Assembly (NCBI RefSeq): GCF_021648855.1
Contig: NZ_JAKJHX010000065.1
Location: 1-16,656, forward strand
Reading direction: 5' to 3'
DNA length: 16,656 nt
Source of the DNA: Tychonema litorale BBK16
GTDB taxonomy: Bacteria > Cyanobacteriota > Cyanobacteriia > Cyanobacteriales > Microcoleaceae
Below, piece after piece: positions 6,539 through 14,857 of the stretch (positions are counted from its first letter, which is position 1; each line of letters opens with the position of its first letter). Both the position numbers and the translations under genes were made by a program. The notes under the pieces were generated by a model. That model made no database searches. It had not been told where the DNA came from and saw nothing but the letters and a program-made list of their open reading frames with translations.

Positions 6539-7552
6539 ATGAGTCTCCCCGAAGATTACAAAAATTTACTCATTGAAGTCAAACAGCGAATTCGTGCCGC
6601 TCAGTATGAGGCACTTAAAGCTGTCAACAAACAACTGATAGCCCTTTATTGGGATATTGGCAAAACCATCGTCACTCGCCAAGAGGGTGCGAGTTGGGGA
6701 AAATCTGTAGTCGAACAACTGGCAAAAGATTTACAAGCTGAGTTTCCAGGAATTAGCGGATTCTCGGCTGCAAATCTTTGGCGGATGAGGCTTTTTTACG
6801 AAAGCTATGCTGAAAATGAAAAACTCGCACCAATGGTGCGAGAAATTGGTTGGACTCACAACATTGTCATTTTAGAGAAGTGTAAAGACGACTTAGAACG
6901 CGAGTTTTATCTTCGCATGGCGCGCAAATTTGGCTGGACGAAAAATGTCTTGATTCATCAAATTGAAAATCAAACCTATGAGAAAACACTGCTGAATCAG
7001 ACAAACTTCGATCGCGCCCTCTCTGAAGCAGATCGCGATCGAGCAAAACTGGCAGTTAAGGATGAGTATACCTTTGATTTTTTGGAATTAGGGGACGAAC
7101 ATAGCGAACGCCAGCTAGAACAAGAAATTTTAACCAAAGTCGAGCCTTTTCTCAAAGAAATGGGGGGAATGTTTGCGTTTGTTGGCAGTCAGTATCGCTT
7201 GGAAATTGAGGGTGAAGAATTTTTTATCGACCTCGTTCTCTATCACCGCCAGTTGAAATGTTTGGTAGCTGTCGAACTCAAAATTGGTAATTTTTTGCCG
7301 GAGTATGTAGGGAAGATGCAGTTTTATCTGGCAGTTTTGGACAGTACAGCCAAGTTGCCGGATGAAAATTCTGCGATCGGCATCATTCTGTGTAAGTCCA
7401 AGAATAAAACGATTGTTGAATATGCGTTGAGAGAGTCAAATAAGCCGATCGGGGTGGCGACTTATAAATTTGTTTCTACGGTTCCTCAAGAACTGAAAAA
7501 TCAATTACCTGCGCCGGAACAAGTTGCAAAACTTTTACAAGGAATAGATTGA
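6539..7552 (+). CDS. PD-(D/E)XK nuclease, DUF1016 (YhcG) family, first gene of the cas operon
   Basis: 337 residues. The N-terminal half (about 5-155: LALYWDIG-type segment, GWTHN at about 120, EREFYLRMA) is the DUF1016 N-terminal domain. The C-terminal half (about 175-330) is a PD-(D/E)XK nuclease fold with Asp231 in FFIDLVLYH and Glu246-Leu247-Lys248 in VAVELKIGNFLPEYVGKM, so the metal-binding core looks intact. Start at 6539 is chosen because GGAG (6529-6532) lies 6 nt upstream; an ATG at 6527 is the alternative. The stop is 2 bp before the cas3' ATG, a spacing that implies translational coupling. The family occurs in defence and restriction contexts and its natural substrate is poorly known. 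A role in I-D immunity is suggested only by position. Confidence 0.85.
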   Translation: MSLPEDYKNLLIEVKQRIRAAQYEALKAVNKQLIALYWDIGKTIVTRQEGASWGKSVVEQLAKDLQAEFPGISGFSAANLWRMRLFYESYAENEKLAPMVREIGWTHNIVILEKCKDDLEREFYLRMARKFGWTKNVLIHQIENQTYEKTLLNQTNFDRALSEADRDRAKLAVKDEYTFDFLELGDEHSERQLEQEILTKVEPFLKEMGGMFAFVGSQYRLEIEGEEFFIDLVLYHRQLKCLVAVELKIGNFLPEYVGKMQFYLAVLDSTAKLPDENSAIGIILCKSKNKTIVEYALRESNKPIGVATYKFVSTVPQELKNQLPAPEQVAKLLQGID

Positions 7553-7554
7553 AA

Positions 7555-9735
7555 ATGGCAGATTATTCTATAACTCTTAAGTCGGTTTACTCCTGTCCCG
7601 CTGCGGAAATTCCCAAGAAAGTCAAATTACCGGAAAATTGGACACTTTCTTGGCATCAACTTGAAACTTTAAAGGCAATTCGCGATCCGAATATTGATGT
7701 TATTTTCAACTTTGCTATCACTAGCGATGGCAAAAGTTTAGCCGCTTTTTTAGAAACATTGCAGACAAATTGTTGTGCAGTGGCGCTATATCCAACGAAT
7801 GAACTGGCGCGAGATCAGGAGACTCAAATTAAGCGCTATATCGAACAATTCCAACCGGAACATCAACCCCGCGTGGTGCGACTCAGCGGGTCGGAATTAG
7901 AAATCTATGCAGAAAATGAAAAACTGAGAAAAGCAGCCGCGATCGCATCTCGCACAAGTCAATCAGAGATTTTATTAACTAATCCTGATATCTTGCACTA
8001 TCTCCACCGAGGAGCGTATTTAAGCTCTGAAGATAGCCCTGATAAACTGTGGGGTCGCATCGACAAAGATTTTGACCTATTCATTTTTGATGAATTTCAT
8101 GTTTTTGCGGCTCCTCAGATTGCCAGCGTCATCAATACCCTGTTATTAATTCGCCATACAAACCGCCGGAAAAAGTTTGTATTTCTGTCAGCAACTCCAG
8201 ACGAGCAATTAATTAGCAGACTAGAAACAGCAGGGTTTCGCTGTCAAACTATCGATCCTTTAAAAGCAGGCAAATATCGGTTTCCCGATCGCCCCGCCGA
8301 AATCGAACAGTTGAAAGCAGACTCCTGGCGGCAGATATTAAGGGAAAGTACGCTGACTTTCATTTCCCTAGAACCAACTTCAAAAGCTTCTGAAACTTGG
8401 CTGAAAGACAGCGCAAATCTCATCCTGACTCACTTTCAAAACAATCCGGGGAGTAAAGGAGCGATTATCCTGAATTCCATTGCTGCCGTCAAGCGGCTGA
8501 CACCATTTTTTCGGAAATTGTTCGAGCCTCACGGTTTAGTTGTTGGCGAAAATACCGGGTTGTCGGGAAAGACGGAAAAAGAGCGATCGCTCTCGTCAGA
8601 CTTAGTTCTCGGTACTAGCACCATTGATGTCGGGGTAGACTTCAAAATCAATTTGCTGATTTTTGAATCCGCCGATGCCGGCAACTTCATCCAAAGATTG
8701 GGAAGGTTGGGGCGACACGATGGGTGCGATCGCAATGGGGAGTTTATTCAGTTTAAAAATTTCACAGCCATCGCACTCACCCCTAATTTCTTAGTCGAAC
8801 GCTTGTTTGCAGGCGATACTGCCACTTTAGAGTCTAGTGGAATTTACGATCGTCCTTTTTTCTATCAACAAATTCGCGAAAACTACCGCCAAATCAACAA
8901 TTTTGAGGGATATTATTCGCGGTGGGGTGCGGTGCAGTCTGTTCAAATTTGTTGGACATTAGAGCACAGGACAATTAAACAGCAGTACGCATCAAGTCAC
9001 AAAGCTTTTCAGGAAGCTGCTCAAAAAGTATTTAAAACTAGCTTGGGGAAAGTAGCCGGTGATATTAAACAGTGGGGCAAAGAGTGGCAAGAGCGATCGG
9101 GAAATAAGACAGGAAATCCGATTGTTGAAGATGCTAGCAGTTTTCGAGGTTCTAGTCCCCTGCAATGCGGCATTTGCGATTTAACCGATTCCCACGAAGC
9201 AGACAAATTTAAGACTTACGATTTACCAGGAATTTTGAGCAATTTGGAAATCGAACCGATGACGGAATTTGTATTTATGCAAATGTTGAAGGAGACATCG
9301 GAACGCCTTGGGCAACCGATCGCAAAAGGTCGATTTAAACACTGTCTGGCTTTTTTGAAGTTGCGTAGTTATCGGGAGGAAAGACTGAATTGGAAATTTA
9401 CTTATTCGGGAAATTTAGAGGAAAATGCTGCTGCTTGGAAGGTTCAGGTTTTAACGGGGATTGAGGTTGTGCAACCTGAGAATTATTGGATCTGGGAAAT
9501 CAACAAGCGTTTGAAGAAGCAAGCATTGGTTTGTTATGTGCTGCGTTATCCGGTGGCTGAAGTGCGATCGCGCCTGCGACTGCCGGTACACTTTCAGATT
9601 TATCCGATTTGCGATCGGTACAGTATCCACGATGCGACTGCACCTTATTCGATCGCCTTTGGGCAGTCAGCGCTGTTGGTGGACACGCTAGCCCACTGGC
9701 TCAAAAGCAAGGGGGATGAAGTATGGATTGCTTAG
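7555..9735 (+). CDS. cas3: Type I-D CRISPR-associated helicase Cas3'
   Basis: 726-residue superfamily 2 helicase that unwinds target DNA after recruitment by the I-D surveillance complex. Motifs: I, ITSDGKS (55-61); II, DEFH (179-182); III, SAT (212-214); V, GTSTIDVGVD (353-362); VI, QRLGRLGR (380-387). The N-terminus (YSITLKSVYSCPAAE) and the variant P-loop TSDGKS are typical of the I-D/cyanobacterial Cas3. It has no HD nuclease domain, as expected for I-D, where HD is on Cas10d. The ATG at 7555 is preferred; a TTG at 7549 overlapping the upstream stop is possible. Part of the operon beginning at 6539. Two CRISPR-repeat-like sequences begin 2 bp after its stop codon. Confidence 0.95.
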   Translation: MADYSITLKSVYSCPAAEIPKKVKLPENWTLSWHQLETLKAIRDPNIDVIFNFAITSDGKSLAAFLETLQTNCCAVALYPTNELARDQETQIKRYIEQFQPEHQPRVVRLSGSELEIYAENEKLRKAAAIASRTSQSEILLTNPDILHYLHRGAYLSSEDSPDKLWGRIDKDFDLFIFDEFHVFAAPQIASVINTLLLIRHTNRRKKFVFLSATPDEQLISRLETAGFRCQTIDPLKAGKYRFPDRPAEIEQLKADSWRQILRESTLTFISLEPTSKASETWLKDSANLILTHFQNNPGSKGAIILNSIAAVKRLTPFFRKLFEPHGLVVGENTGLSGKTEKERSLSSDLVLGTSTIDVGVDFKINLLIFESADAGNFIQRLGRLGRHDGCDRNGEFIQFKNFTAIALTPNFLVERLFAGDTATLESSGIYDRPFFYQQIRENYRQINNFEGYYSRWGAVQSVQICWTLEHRTIKQQYASSHKAFQEAAQKVFKTSLGKVAGDIKQWGKEWQERSGNKTGNPIVEDASSFRGSSPLQCGICDLTDSHEADKFKTYDLPGILSNLEIEPMTEFVFMQMLKETSERLGQPIAKGRFKHCLAFLKLRSYREERLNWKFTYSGNLEENAAAWKVQVLTGIEVVQPENYWIWEINKRLKKQALVCYVLRYPVAEVRSRLRLPVHFQIYPICDRYSIHDATAPYSIAFGQSALLVDTLAHWLKSKGDEVWIA

Positions 9736-9736
9736 A

Positions 9737-9849
9737 AGGTCAAGCCCTAATAGGGAGTTTACATTGTACAGAAGTCAATGCTGGGAAAGCATCAAACAAA
9801 GGAGTAGGCGAGGTTTCAATCCCTAATAGGGGCTTGGATTTGCTTAAAC
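9737..9849 (+). CRISPR. Degenerate two-repeat mini-CRISPR (CreA/CreR-like candidate) between cas genes
   Basis: Copy 2 (9813-9849) is exactly 37 nt, opens with GTTTCAATCCCTAATAGGG and ends TTAAAC, a form close to cyanobacterial CRISPR repeats. Copy 1 (9737-9773), aligned on the shared 11-bp palindromic core CCCTAATAGGG (9745-9755 and 9821-9831), matches it at 22 of 37 positions and has lost the GTTTC end. The cores are 76 bp apart, giving a 39-nt spacer-like segment (9774-9812). Only two diverged copies exist. That is the pattern of pseudo-repeats flanking a spacer in CreA/CreR RNAs, or of a decayed array. There is no convincing protein-coding content here. Confidence 0.55.
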
Positions 9850-9990
9850 ATTTGCAAACAGTTTTAGTTTCCCAGGAGGCAACCCTAGCAGATAAAGGTG
9901 AAAATGTCAAAAATTACTTTCTTGCGACATTTAAAGTTGAGTTTGGTAAGAGGTGGTAAAAAAGAAATGGTTCTCGCTTACTCATTTAGC

Positions 9991-10010
9991 AGTGTTACAC
10001 TGACAGTGTT
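9991..10010. promoter_or_regulatory. Overlapping palindromes upstream of the coiled-coil gene (operator candidate)
   Basis: AGTGT-T-ACACT (9991-10001) overlaps ACACTG-A-CAGTGT (9997-10009), so three alternating half-sites share one centre; AGTGTT also recurs directly at 9991 and 10005. The reverse strand contains AGTGTAAC, which is also at 6379-6386 in front of the WYL gene. No clear -35/-10 pair is visible, although TACACT (9996-10001) could serve as a -10. Confidence 0.45.
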
Positions 10011-10033
10011 GTGATCCACGAGGAGAACTGCCC

Positions 10034-10306
10034 ATGTCCCAGCAAAACCTTGACGCTGACCAACTACACCATTTGCTTTGTGCTTTAACAGAAGACCTGA
10101 ACCAATTCCGGCTTCATACCTCAATTTTGCACAAATGTCAACAGCTTGTAACTATTGTCTACAATCAACAAACTAAAATTCAGTCACTTGAGGCTGAAAA
10201 TACTGCTCTCAGAAGCATTAATCGCGATCGAGCAGACAAAATTTTTGAATTGGAGTGTCTAGTAAATCCTTTTTCTCAAGATGGAGATGCTATTTGCAAT
10301 GAATAA
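10034..10306 (+). CDS. Small coiled-coil protein encoded within the I-D operon
   Basis: 90 residues, unknown function. The start is well supported by GAGGAG (10020-10025) 8 nt before the ATG. Residues 1-35 are predicted helical (DADQLHHLLCALTEDLNQFRLH). Residues about 38-78 have coiled-coil character with hydrophobic heptad positions (LVTIVYNQQTKIQSLEAENTALRSI). The protein is probably cytoplasmic, since no signal or membrane segment is seen. It sits between cas3' and cas10d, 40 bp before cas10d, preceded by an operator-like palindrome, so it may have its own regulated transcription start. It does not match any standard I-D subunit that I know. It could be an accessory or regulatory partner of the complex, or an unrelated insertion. 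Confidence 0.7.
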   Translation: MSQQNLDADQLHHLLCALTEDLNQFRLHTSILHKCQQLVTIVYNQQTKIQSLEAENTALRSINRDRADKIFELECLVNPFSQDGDAICNE

Positions 10307-10346
10307 TCTGTTTTCGGTACTAACATAGACTCCCTAGAGGCATAAA

Positions 10347-13300
10347 ATGGCTAAAAAACGTCAAAAACCAGATGAAGAGTACCAACAACTCTCATTATTT
10401 GATATCCCAGTTAATTTGAACTCTGAACAATCCGATGATGCAGATGATGACTGGTTGCAAGATGAAGAATTAGGAGCAAACTTTCAAACGTCCGATCGCA
10501 CGATCGAACCTCAAACTCGCGACTTACTAACCCTCAAACTCTTGCGAGAAGCCATTCAGAGTCAAAATCCAGGCGATCGCGTCATGGGAGACTTCGCAGA
10601 ATATGTCTTGCCAAATCTGCTGCGAGTTGCGATCGGTGTCACAGCCAAAGGGGGCAAATTTTTTGACGAACTCGATCGCAAGCAAGGAAAAGAGAATGTC
10701 AGGCGCGATAACGCAGGCGATCAGTCCCTAAATACTCACCTGCTAAATGGATTATTTCCTGCTAATTTAATTGAACAGCGGTTAGAAAAACTCGATACCA
10801 CCGTGCGGCGATCCGTAGGAGAAAAAGAACGGCGGTTAGTAATTGCTGGATTTATTCTACACGACTTTGAAAAATTCCCCGATGTCCCCAACGATTGCCG
10901 CAAGTTACCGCTAGAAAAGCACCGTCAAATTATTGATGAAAAAGTGCGACAGTTAGGACTAGATAGCTTCATCAATCCCGACGATCCAGATGCTTATCGA
11001 GAATACATTGACGATTTACTCTGTCTTGCTTACAACGCTCAGCGACGTTGGGATACTAACTGGAACTTTTCCGAATTTGGGTTAAATCCAGTTTTGCGCG
11101 ATCGCACGCTTCGCAGTCTCTCAGACTTAACCTGTTTAGCAGATTCCCTAGCATCTATTATCAAACATCCCCAAGATGCCGAAAATACCAGGCTAAACGA
11201 GTTAATCCATAGCCTCAGCGACGGGCAATTAAAATTCACTTATCACAGCATCGCTGAAAACAGAGGCGTACTTACCAACGTCGTCAATAACGCTTTAATG
11301 GAAGTGCATACGGCGCTGAATACCGACGATTGTACCTACTATGAAGCATTGCTTTACCTGCCAACAGGTGTAATTTATCTAGCGCGATCGGATGCTCCTG
11401 CTATTTCAATTGTAGACTTGCCCAAACGAGTAGTTAGCAAGATTAAACAACTCTGCGCCGGACAATTGCAACGGCGACAAACTGGTTTTGGCAGAGATGG
11501 TAAAGGCATGAAATATGCCGAGTATTATAACCTGTTTTTTGATACGTCAGAGTTGATGCTAGTTGCTGTTGATGCTACTTTACGCATTCTCAGAATAGGG
11601 AAAAACTCTGTCGCCAAAAGTCGCAGCGATAATCTGATAAAATTTCAGCGTCAGGATGTTTTGTCTGCTGATTATAAGTTCAATTTTGACGACGATATTC
11701 GGATCGACCAGATTGCTGAACTTGGCGATTTAGTGAGTCGCAAGATTTGGGGAGAACAGGTTAATACCATCGAAGCTGCACGCAAGAAAGACAAAAAATC
11801 ACCCGCACTACCTCATCTAGATATTGTCGATGAAATTGCTAAGTTTTGGAACCTGTCCGAGTATCTACCAGCCCTGAGAGAAATTCAACGGATTAATGAA
11901 CGGCTGAAAGAACTCAAACTAAAAGGCAATACAGGCGGCGTTCCTTACGAATGGTACTATTTAGCAGCAAAGTACCTAGAACATCACCCAGGAATTGAGG
12001 ATGTGCGGCAGGTTTGCGAACAGGCGATCGCCCACATTTCCCAAATGATTAAACCCATTCTTTCACAGTACAAATTGCCCGACGGTTGGGACGATTTGCG
12101 GTTGTGGGTAACGCGGGTTGTCATGTTACCCGGAAATACACCATTAGACATAGCATCCGGTAACGTATTTTTAGATGAATTGGAACGCTACCAACTCGCT
12201 AAAAAACAGGGTAGAGGAAGACAGTTAATCTGTTCGATTTCCCATTCAGCTTACACGGTGACAGAACAAATGGAATCAGCCGTTTTGTTCACCCCTCAAG
12301 TTTACACTAACAAACAAATGTTGGGAGGTTCTAACGCCAAACGCAATATTTCTAGTATTGCAGGTTTGGAAATGATGCTGAGGCAAATTTTAATGAATCA
12401 AACTCAAGCTGTGGGCAAAAAATTTGAAGATGGCAAATATCGCTATCTCTATTTTTATCCCACATATTACTTCACCCCAGAAACAAATAAGTTTCTGCAA
12501 AAAGCCTACACTAGCATTTTTCAAACCCGCTTTGATACCAGCATTCGCAATCATTTTATCAGCAAGGATTTGCAAGCCGATTTTGGGCGCGATCGCTACC
12601 AAAGCATCGATGCTTTCCTAATCGATGAAAACATCGAATCAGGAAAAGACCGCACCTTCAAACTTTCCTATCCCGAAGACCAACCCCTAACATTTTACTT
12701 CATGGCGCTTCCGCCCGGCCGAGATGCAACTGATACCGAATCTTGGGTAATGCCAACTTGGTTAGCTTTTGCCTTCCCGATGATTCTGGACGTAAAAACC
12801 GTGGTTTCCGAGTCGCCAATTCCGCCATTTAATGACGGTGCTGACTTTGAGGAAAGCGTATTTTTGGATAGCGCACCGCCAGCTTTTCGGGTTTTGACGA
12901 AGCGCGATCGATTTCGTCTTGACTATATCTTAGAAGGATGGGAGGAAAACGGCAAAAAATACCCTGCACCTTTGAATGTTTTAACTGCTGCTTATGCGAT
13001 TCACCTTGATGTTAATGCAAAACAAGGGAAGTCCGGTTATGACTCCAACTGGGGAAAATTAACTGAACTCGCCACTGATTTTGAAACCAGCCCGCTTTAT
13101 GTGTTTAGCTACCTAAATAAGTGGGTTCGCAAACAGAAAAATGAAACGGCATCAATTCAAAAAATCAAGCTTTATGCTTATCATTTTTACCCTTGCTTTG
13201 ACGCTTATGCCCAATATAATTTCATATCAGAGGAATGGAACGTGAGAGAACAATCAAGCCTAAATCACCCTGTCAATTTGACAGGATTATATCGCAGATT

Positions 13301-13769
13301 TTATCTAGCTGACAAGCGGTATAATCCGAAAGCAAATTCTGTGTTAAAACCGATTGATATTGCATCTAAAGTTGTCCTTGATGCCCATCCAAGTTTTGAA
13401 GGTGATGTCATATTACCTACTGTTATTGAGGAAAATCCAAGTTTTCAAAGTAAAGCATTAATTGCTACTGTTACTGGGGAAATATGCAAGCTGATGGATC
13501 GAGTTCATGCTAAAACTGCTAATGGACGCTGGGTATTTAATGCTAAACAACGTGATCTAGAACGAGAGGCGATTTTAGAGTTTGCTCGCTACTTTGTTGA
13601 GGAGGTATTTGAGAAATCATTTGCGGGCGATCGCGCTCGTTTAGCCGGCCGACAAATCAATCTAATCCGAGATACTTGCGAATTTCTTTACCGTTTAGAG
13701 AATGACAAAGACAATCGCACACCAGATGACAAATCTCCTGACGATTTACAAGAGGAAGCTGACAATTAA
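10347..13769 (+). CDS. cas10d: Cas10d (Csc3), type I-D large subunit with HD nuclease domain
   Basis: 1140 residues. Cas10d is the large subunit of the I-D surveillance complex, takes part in PAM recognition, and carries the HD nuclease that in other type I systems is on Cas3. The N-terminal HD-type domain shows His131 in DQSLNTHLLNG and His172-Asp173 in FILHDFEKFPD. The long middle part has the Csc3 layout without a GGDD cyclase motif that I can see, as expected for I-D. The extreme C-terminus is acidic (TPDDKSPDDLQEEADN). A ribosome binding site (TAGAGG) lies about 6 nt before the ATG. The 3' end probably also encodes Cas11d from an internal start. csc2 follows after 69 bp. Confidence 0.95.
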   Translation: MAKKRQKPDEEYQQLSLFDIPVNLNSEQSDDADDDWLQDEELGANFQTSDRTIEPQTRDLLTLKLLREAIQSQNPGDRVMGDFAEYVLPNLLRVAIGVTAKGGKFFDELDRKQGKENVRRDNAGDQSLNTHLLNGLFPANLIEQRLEKLDTTVRRSVGEKERRLVIAGFILHDFEKFPDVPNDCRKLPLEKHRQIIDEKVRQLGLDSFINPDDPDAYREYIDDLLCLAYNAQRRWDTNWNFSEFGLNPVLRDRTLRSLSDLTCLADSLASIIKHPQDAENTRLNELIHSLSDGQLKFTYHSIAENRGVLTNVVNNALMEVHTALNTDDCTYYEALLYLPTGVIYLARSDAPAISIVDLPKRVVSKIKQLCAGQLQRRQTGFGRDGKGMKYAEYYNLFFDTSELMLVAVDATLRILRIGKNSVAKSRSDNLIKFQRQDVLSADYKFNFDDDIRIDQIAELGDLVSRKIWGEQVNTIEAARKKDKKSPALPHLDIVDEIAKFWNLSEYLPALREIQRINERLKELKLKGNTGGVPYEWYYLAAKYLEHHPGIEDVRQVCEQAIAHISQMIKPILSQYKLPDGWDDLRLWVTRVVMLPGNTPLDIASGNVFLDELERYQLAKKQGRGRQLICSISHSAYTVTEQMESAVLFTPQVYTNKQMLGGSNAKRNISSIAGLEMMLRQILMNQTQAVGKKFEDGKYRYLYFYPTYYFTPETNKFLQKAYTSIFQTRFDTSIRNHFISKDLQADFGRDRYQSIDAFLIDENIESGKDRTFKLSYPEDQPLTFYFMALPPGRDATDTESWVMPTWLAFAFPMILDVKTVVSESPIPPFNDGADFEESVFLDSAPPAFRVLTKRDRFRLDYILEGWEENGKKYPAPLNVLTAAYAIHLDVNAKQGKSGYDSNWGKLTELATDFETSPLYVFSYLNKWVRKQKNETASIQKIKLYAYHFYPCFDAYAQYNFISEEWNVREQSSLNHPVNLTGLYRRFYLADKRYNPKANSVLKPIDIASKVVLDAHPSFEGDVILPTVIEENPSFQSKALIATVTGEICKLMDRVHAKTANGRWVFNAKQRDLEREAILEFARYFVEEVFEKSFAGDRARLAGRQINLIRDTCEFLYRLENDKDNRTPDDKSPDDLQEEADN
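13242..13769 (+). CDS. cas11d: Cas11d small subunit from an internal start within cas10d
   Basis: In the Synechocystis I-D system the small subunit is translated separately from the 3' end of cas10d. Here, in frame with cas10d, GAGGAA (13230-13235) stands 6 nt before a GTG (13242), codon 966. The product would be 175 residues (about 20 kDa), starting MREQSSLNHPVNLTGLYRRF and mostly helical, the right size for Cas11. No comparable Shine-Dalgarno/start pair was seen elsewhere in the last 600 bp; the ATG at 13494 would give only 91 residues. The sequence fact is the ribosome binding site plus in-frame start; use as Cas11d is inference from the family. Confidence 0.6.
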   Translation: MREQSSLNHPVNLTGLYRRFYLADKRYNPKANSVLKPIDIASKVVLDAHPSFEGDVILPTVIEENPSFQSKALIATVTGEICKLMDRVHAKTANGRWVFNAKQRDLEREAILEFARYFVEEVFEKSFAGDRARLAGRQINLIRDTCEFLYRLENDKDNRTPDDKSPDDLQEEADN

Positions 13770-13838
13770 AGCTGAATATTTTGTGCGATCGGCTACAGGC
13801 TAACTACAAAACTAACATTTTTACATAGGACACAAATC

Positions 13839-14852
13839 ATGCCTTTCTTGAAAACAGTTGACTCTAAATTTTTCCACACTAACATCCCTTACAAACCAAT
13901 GGGTAAATATGTACATTTCCTGACTGTGCGGGTGACGGAATCTTATCCGCTGTTTCAGACAGATGGAGAACTGAATAAAGCGCGGGTGAGGTCAGGAATT
14001 CAAGACCAAAAACCAATCAGCCGCTTGACCATGTTTAAGCGCAAGCAATCTACACCAGAACGTTTAGTCGGTCGCGAGTTGCTGCGTAACTACGGTTTTA
14101 TGACCGCTGAAGATTGCGAATACAATGTCAAGTTTGCCATGAATAACCCTGATTGCATTATCTACGGATTTGCGATCGGTGATTCGGGTTCAGAAAAGTC
14201 AAAAGTCGTAGTTGACACAGCATTTTCAATTACCGCTTTTGACGAATCTCACGAGACTTTTACCCTCAATGCTCCCTTTGAGAATGGCACAATGGCATCC
14301 AAAGGTGAAGCAGGTTCAAAAGCGGGCGAAGTTACCAGTCGCATCAATCAGCAAGACCACATCAAACCCCAGATTTTCTTTCCTAGTATTGTCACTCTAA
14401 AAGACCCTACAGAAGCTAGCTTTTTGTATGTTTTCAACAACATCCTCAGAACGCGGCATTATGGCGCTCAAACCACCCGCACAGGTAGAGTCAGAAATGA
14501 GTTAATTGGTGTAGTATTTGCCGACGGCGAAATTACCAGCAACCTCCGCTGGACGCAAGCAATTTACGACAAATTGCAGCTTGACGATAAGCTGAATTCC
14601 AACAATCCTCTCAATGAAGATGATGTGATTGTGAGTGCTAGCGCTGCTATCCAAACATTAATGTCTGAGGAATTTATCGTGCATCAGGACTTGATTGGGG
14701 ATAAGTTTACGCCATTAGTGACAGAGGTGAAAGCGATTATTGGCAATGAAGATGAACTGAAAAAGATGTTGAAAAAAGCTGATGATGAAGCTAAAGCTTA
14801 CGCGAAGAAGCATATCAAAAGTAAGGCAGGATCTACAGCAGCAGCGGAGTAA
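13839..14852 (+). CDS. csc2: Csc2 (Cas7d), backbone subunit of the I-D complex
   Basis: 337 residues. Csc2 is the Cas7-like protein that polymerises along the crRNA to form the backbone of the surveillance complex. Recognised from the N-terminus (SKFFHTNIPYKPMGKYVHFLTVRVTESYPLF), the ERLVGRELLRNYGFMTAEDCEYN block and the basic segment RTRHYGAQTTRTGRVRNELIG (204-224), which suit an RNA-binding RRM-like fold. The C-terminus is Lys/Ala-rich (about 310-337). AGGA lies 8-9 nt before the ATG. csc1 begins 5 bp after its stop, so the two are coupled. Confidence 0.96.
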   Translation: MPFLKTVDSKFFHTNIPYKPMGKYVHFLTVRVTESYPLFQTDGELNKARVRSGIQDQKPISRLTMFKRKQSTPERLVGRELLRNYGFMTAEDCEYNVKFAMNNPDCIIYGFAIGDSGSEKSKVVVDTAFSITAFDESHETFTLNAPFENGTMASKGEAGSKAGEVTSRINQQDHIKPQIFFPSIVTLKDPTEASFLYVFNNILRTRHYGAQTTRTGRVRNELIGVVFADGEITSNLRWTQAIYDKLQLDDKLNSNNPLNEDDVIVSASAAIQTLMSEEFIVHQDLIGDKFTPLVTEVKAIIGNEDELKKMLKKADDEAKAYAKKHIKSKAGSTAAAE

Positions 14853-14857
14853 ATATT

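Noticed and set aside
6019..6576. 185-codon plus-strand frame across the WYL gene
   Set aside because: It is antisense to the WYL coding region and has no family features.
9723..9959. 78-codon plus-strand reading frame overlapping the cas3' stop
   Set aside because: It runs across both CRISPR-repeat-like sequences and shows no protein-like pattern; the overlapping ATG seems accidental.
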